A stretch of 6,194 nt of DNA, from NCBI GenBank assembly GCA_016839545.1, contig JAEOUB010000300.1, positions 1 to 6,194 on the forward strand. Direction: 5' to 3'. The notes under the pieces are model-generated. The model was not told where the DNA came from. It saw nothing but the letters and a program-made list of their open reading frames with translations, and ran no database searches. Both the position numbers and the translations under genes were made by a program. This document shows, one piece after another, positions 4,811 through 6,194 of the stretch. Numbering within the stretch: the stretch's first letter is position 1; each line of letters begins with the position of its first letter. The stretch is from Candidatus Kariarchaeota archaeon. GTDB lineage: Archaea; Asgardarchaeota; Heimdallarchaeia; Heimdallarchaeales; Kariarchaeaceae.

Positions 4811-6194
4811 TCAGTTGTTGACGGATCTACGAACAATTAGCGTGATGGCTGCAAAGGATAGGAGTGTTAGCAGAAGACCGAAACTTGGGAGTCCAACTGG
4901 ATTTGTTGATCGAGGACTTTCCTCAAGAAAGTCTGCGAGCAGCATGCCTTCGGGATTACTGTTCTGTCCTTCACTGGTGTCTCTTGCCAGATCATCAGCT
5001 TCAGCCATAAACCATCCACAACCATATCCTCCGATGACAGCATCGTACTCAGAGATGTCAACATCAGACACAGAGACACTCAGGTAGAGGTAGGTGCCAT
5101 TTGCAGCAACACCACTGTACCATCCATACCAAGCGCCATCATAGTAGTAGACGGAGCTATATTCGACTTCAACCTGACTTACGAATTCGGAATAGATATC
5201 GAGATTCTCAATCATTTCTCCTATGCTGTCAACAGATTGACTTGGTGCTACAGCCGGCTTCCTTGTAGTTTTCTGAAGGACCTGACCGGTTTCATCATCG
5301 ATTGTCAGACTCATCCCTGCTTCAATAATCACCGGTGAGTAGATATACACATTCCAGACTGCATTGCTTTCTGAGGGTTCTCCGTATTCTCTATCATAAT
5401 AGGAATAATCAGAGTAATACAGGTAGATCATAGCATCCGGATACTCCTCCAGGAAATCGCCAACCCCTTCATCTATCAGGATCTCGTAGATCTCTGATAG
5501 TTCAAGATTGGTTTCAATCAGGTTAATTCTGACCTCCTCAACACTCCCCTTGGCATCATCAATTACCATCCATACATAGTTCTGATAGACGATTGGATCG
5601 TATAGATAGACATACCAAGTACCCTGGTTGTCATAGTAGAAGTATTCATGGTAGTCCCTCACACTCTCAATCCAATTTTCTATATCCAGATGTGATATCG
5701 CTATTTCTTTGACCTCACTCTCCGATAACTCTGCAGGAATAGGCTCGAAGATATAGAGATCAATTATTTCTGAACTTGTTTCATTCAGTCCCATGTATCC
5801 AAAATCTGCAGTTGTATGGCTATACACTGATATCCACCAGATTCCATATCCATCGAAGTACAGATCAATAATGACGTCAGGAATGGTTTCCAACCATGGT
5901 CCCACAGTAGCATCTGCAACCATAAGGTCCATAACCTCATCTTCGGTGAGATCAGCAGTGGTAGATCCAAAAATACCAAGGATCTCACCTTCTCCTGAAA
6001 TTACAATATTCATCCAATGATACTCCCCACAAGGGGCAAATCCATATCGGTAGCTCTCATCAATATCCCCTGAGTCATCTGCTCCTTCAGAACCCTCAGA
6101 GGTCTCTCCCTCGTTTGGAGATTCAGTCACCGTATCATAAGCATAATAGATATTGGGATTGAAATAGAAATCATACTGGTACAGATTAGGCCTA
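4811..6194 (-). CDS. Tyr-rich repeat surface protein with C-terminal membrane anchor (5' end outside window)
   Basis: I do not recognise a named family. The frame is open from the stop TGA at 4811-4813 to the window edge; the GTG at 6130 looks like an initiator, but the 21 codons before it (RPNLYQYDFYFNPN...) are in frame and equally Tyr-rich, so it is internal. The 460 visible residues are rich in Tyr, Asp, Glu and Ser. They contain an acidic Gly/Ser insertion (about 22-46), at least four alpha-plus-beta repeats resembling PepSY units, two N-glycosylation sequons (NET, NGT) and only two cysteines. Near the end comes a Ser/Asn/Pro linker, then LPSFG, a 17-residue hydrophobic helix and RRSVNN. 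This orientation predicts an extracellular protein held by its C-terminus; a signal peptide would be upstream of the window. It lies on the same strand 194 bp before L32e and is probably transcribed separately. Confidence 0.85.
   Translation of the reverse strand, partial: RPNLYQYDFYFNPNIYYAYDTVTESPNEGETSEGSEGADDSGDIDESYRYGFAPCGEYHWMNIVISGEGEILGIFGSTTADLTEDEVMDLMVADATVGPWLETIPDVIIDLYFDGYGIWWISVYSHTTADFGYMGLNETSSEIIDLYIFEPIPAELSESEVKEIAISHLDIENWIESVRDYHEYFYYDNQGTWYVYLYDPIVYQNYVWMVIDDAKGSVEEVRINLIETNLELSEIYEILIDEGVGDFLEEYPDAMIYLYYSDYSYYDREYGEPSESNAVWNVYIYSPVIIEAGMSLTIDDETGQVLQKTTRKPAVAPSQSVDSIGEMIENLDIYSEFVSQVEVEYSSVYYYDGAWYGWYSGVAANGTYLYLSVSVSDVDISEYDAVIGGYGCGWFMAEADDLARDTSEGQNSNPEGMLLADFLEESPRSTNPVGLPSFGLLLTLLSFAAITLIVRRSVNN
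4832..4894 (-). other. C-terminal transmembrane anchor / CTERM-like sorting signal
   Basis: The segment encodes GLPSFGLLLTLLSFAAITLI plus V, followed by RRSVNN. A short Pro/Gly motif, one hydrophobic helix and an Arg pair at the extreme C-terminus is the three-part plan of PGF-CTERM and related archaeal signals that are processed by archaeosortases. PSFG instead of PGFG means assignment to a known class is tentative; it may simply be a stop-transfer anchor. Confidence 0.6.
5036..5959 (-). repeat. Four degenerate PepSY-like protein repeats
   Basis: Units lie at about 5750-5959, 5522-5737, 5264-5509 and 5036-5236. Each begins with an acidic helix (LTEDEVMDLM, LSESEVKEIA, LSEIYEILID, SIGEMIENLD) leading to W/F-L/I/V-E-type residues. 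A Tyr-rich strand pair follows (GIWWISVYS, GTWYVYLYD, AVWNVYIYS, GAWYGWYSG) and then a final strand with a turn (WMVIDDAKGSV, LTIDDETGQV). The tail of an earlier unit (YHWMNIVISGEGEI) ends near 5963. Helix, strand, then D-x-x-x-G-x-V is the layout of PepSY domains, but the similarity is read by eye. The copies are strongly diverged, so this is an old duplication. Confidence 0.6.

Overview
The window comes from an archaeon, most likely an Asgard archaeon; Thorarchaeia is my guess at finer rank and is not proven. The ribosomal proteins are archaeal/eukaryotic types: L19e and L32e are absent from bacteria, and L18, S5, L30 and L15 are the long archaeal forms. A Ras/Rab-like small GTPase with a long disordered tail sits beside them, a gene class characteristic of Asgard archaea. 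Every gene I can support lies on the minus strand, so the transcribed order runs from high to low coordinates.

Layout in transcription order. (1) 6194-4811: the 3' part of a large gene for a Tyr/Asp/Glu-rich surface protein. It is open to the window edge, so its N-terminus is outside. It has at least four degenerate helix-plus-strand repeats that look PepSY-like, and a C-terminal membrane anchor resembling a sorting (CTERM) signal. (2) 4810-4617: a 194-bp intergenic leader with a candidate TATA box, a perfect 7-bp hairpin and a tandem 7-mer just before a strong Shine-Dalgarno sequence. (3) 4616-1518: the second half of the spc ribosomal-protein operon, L32e-L19e-L18-S5-L30-L15, packed with 1-nt overlaps or 5-13-nt gaps and mostly led by Shine-Dalgarno sites that overlap the preceding gene. 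L32e has a 43-residue, highly acidic C-terminal extension. (4) 1517-1393: a 125-bp AT-rich gap. (5) 1392-199: the small GTPase, with about 180 residues of G domain and about 210 residues of Pro/charge-rich tail. (6) 198-152: a short gap with a TATA-like box. (7) 151-1: the first 50 codons of a pirin-family cupin protein, cut by the window edge.

The ribosomal genes make neighbouring parts of the large subunit plus S5 of the small subunit, and are almost certainly co-transcribed and translationally coupled. The usual archaeal partners at both ends are missing: L6 is not upstream of L32e, and SecY is not downstream of L15. A surface-protein gene and a signalling-type GTPase occupy those places. 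The ribosomal genes start with ATG behind Shine-Dalgarno sequences, whereas the GTPase and pirin genes appear to start with GTG, lack such a site and have a TATA-like box about 28-31 nt upstream. This suggests leaderless mRNAs and independent transcription.
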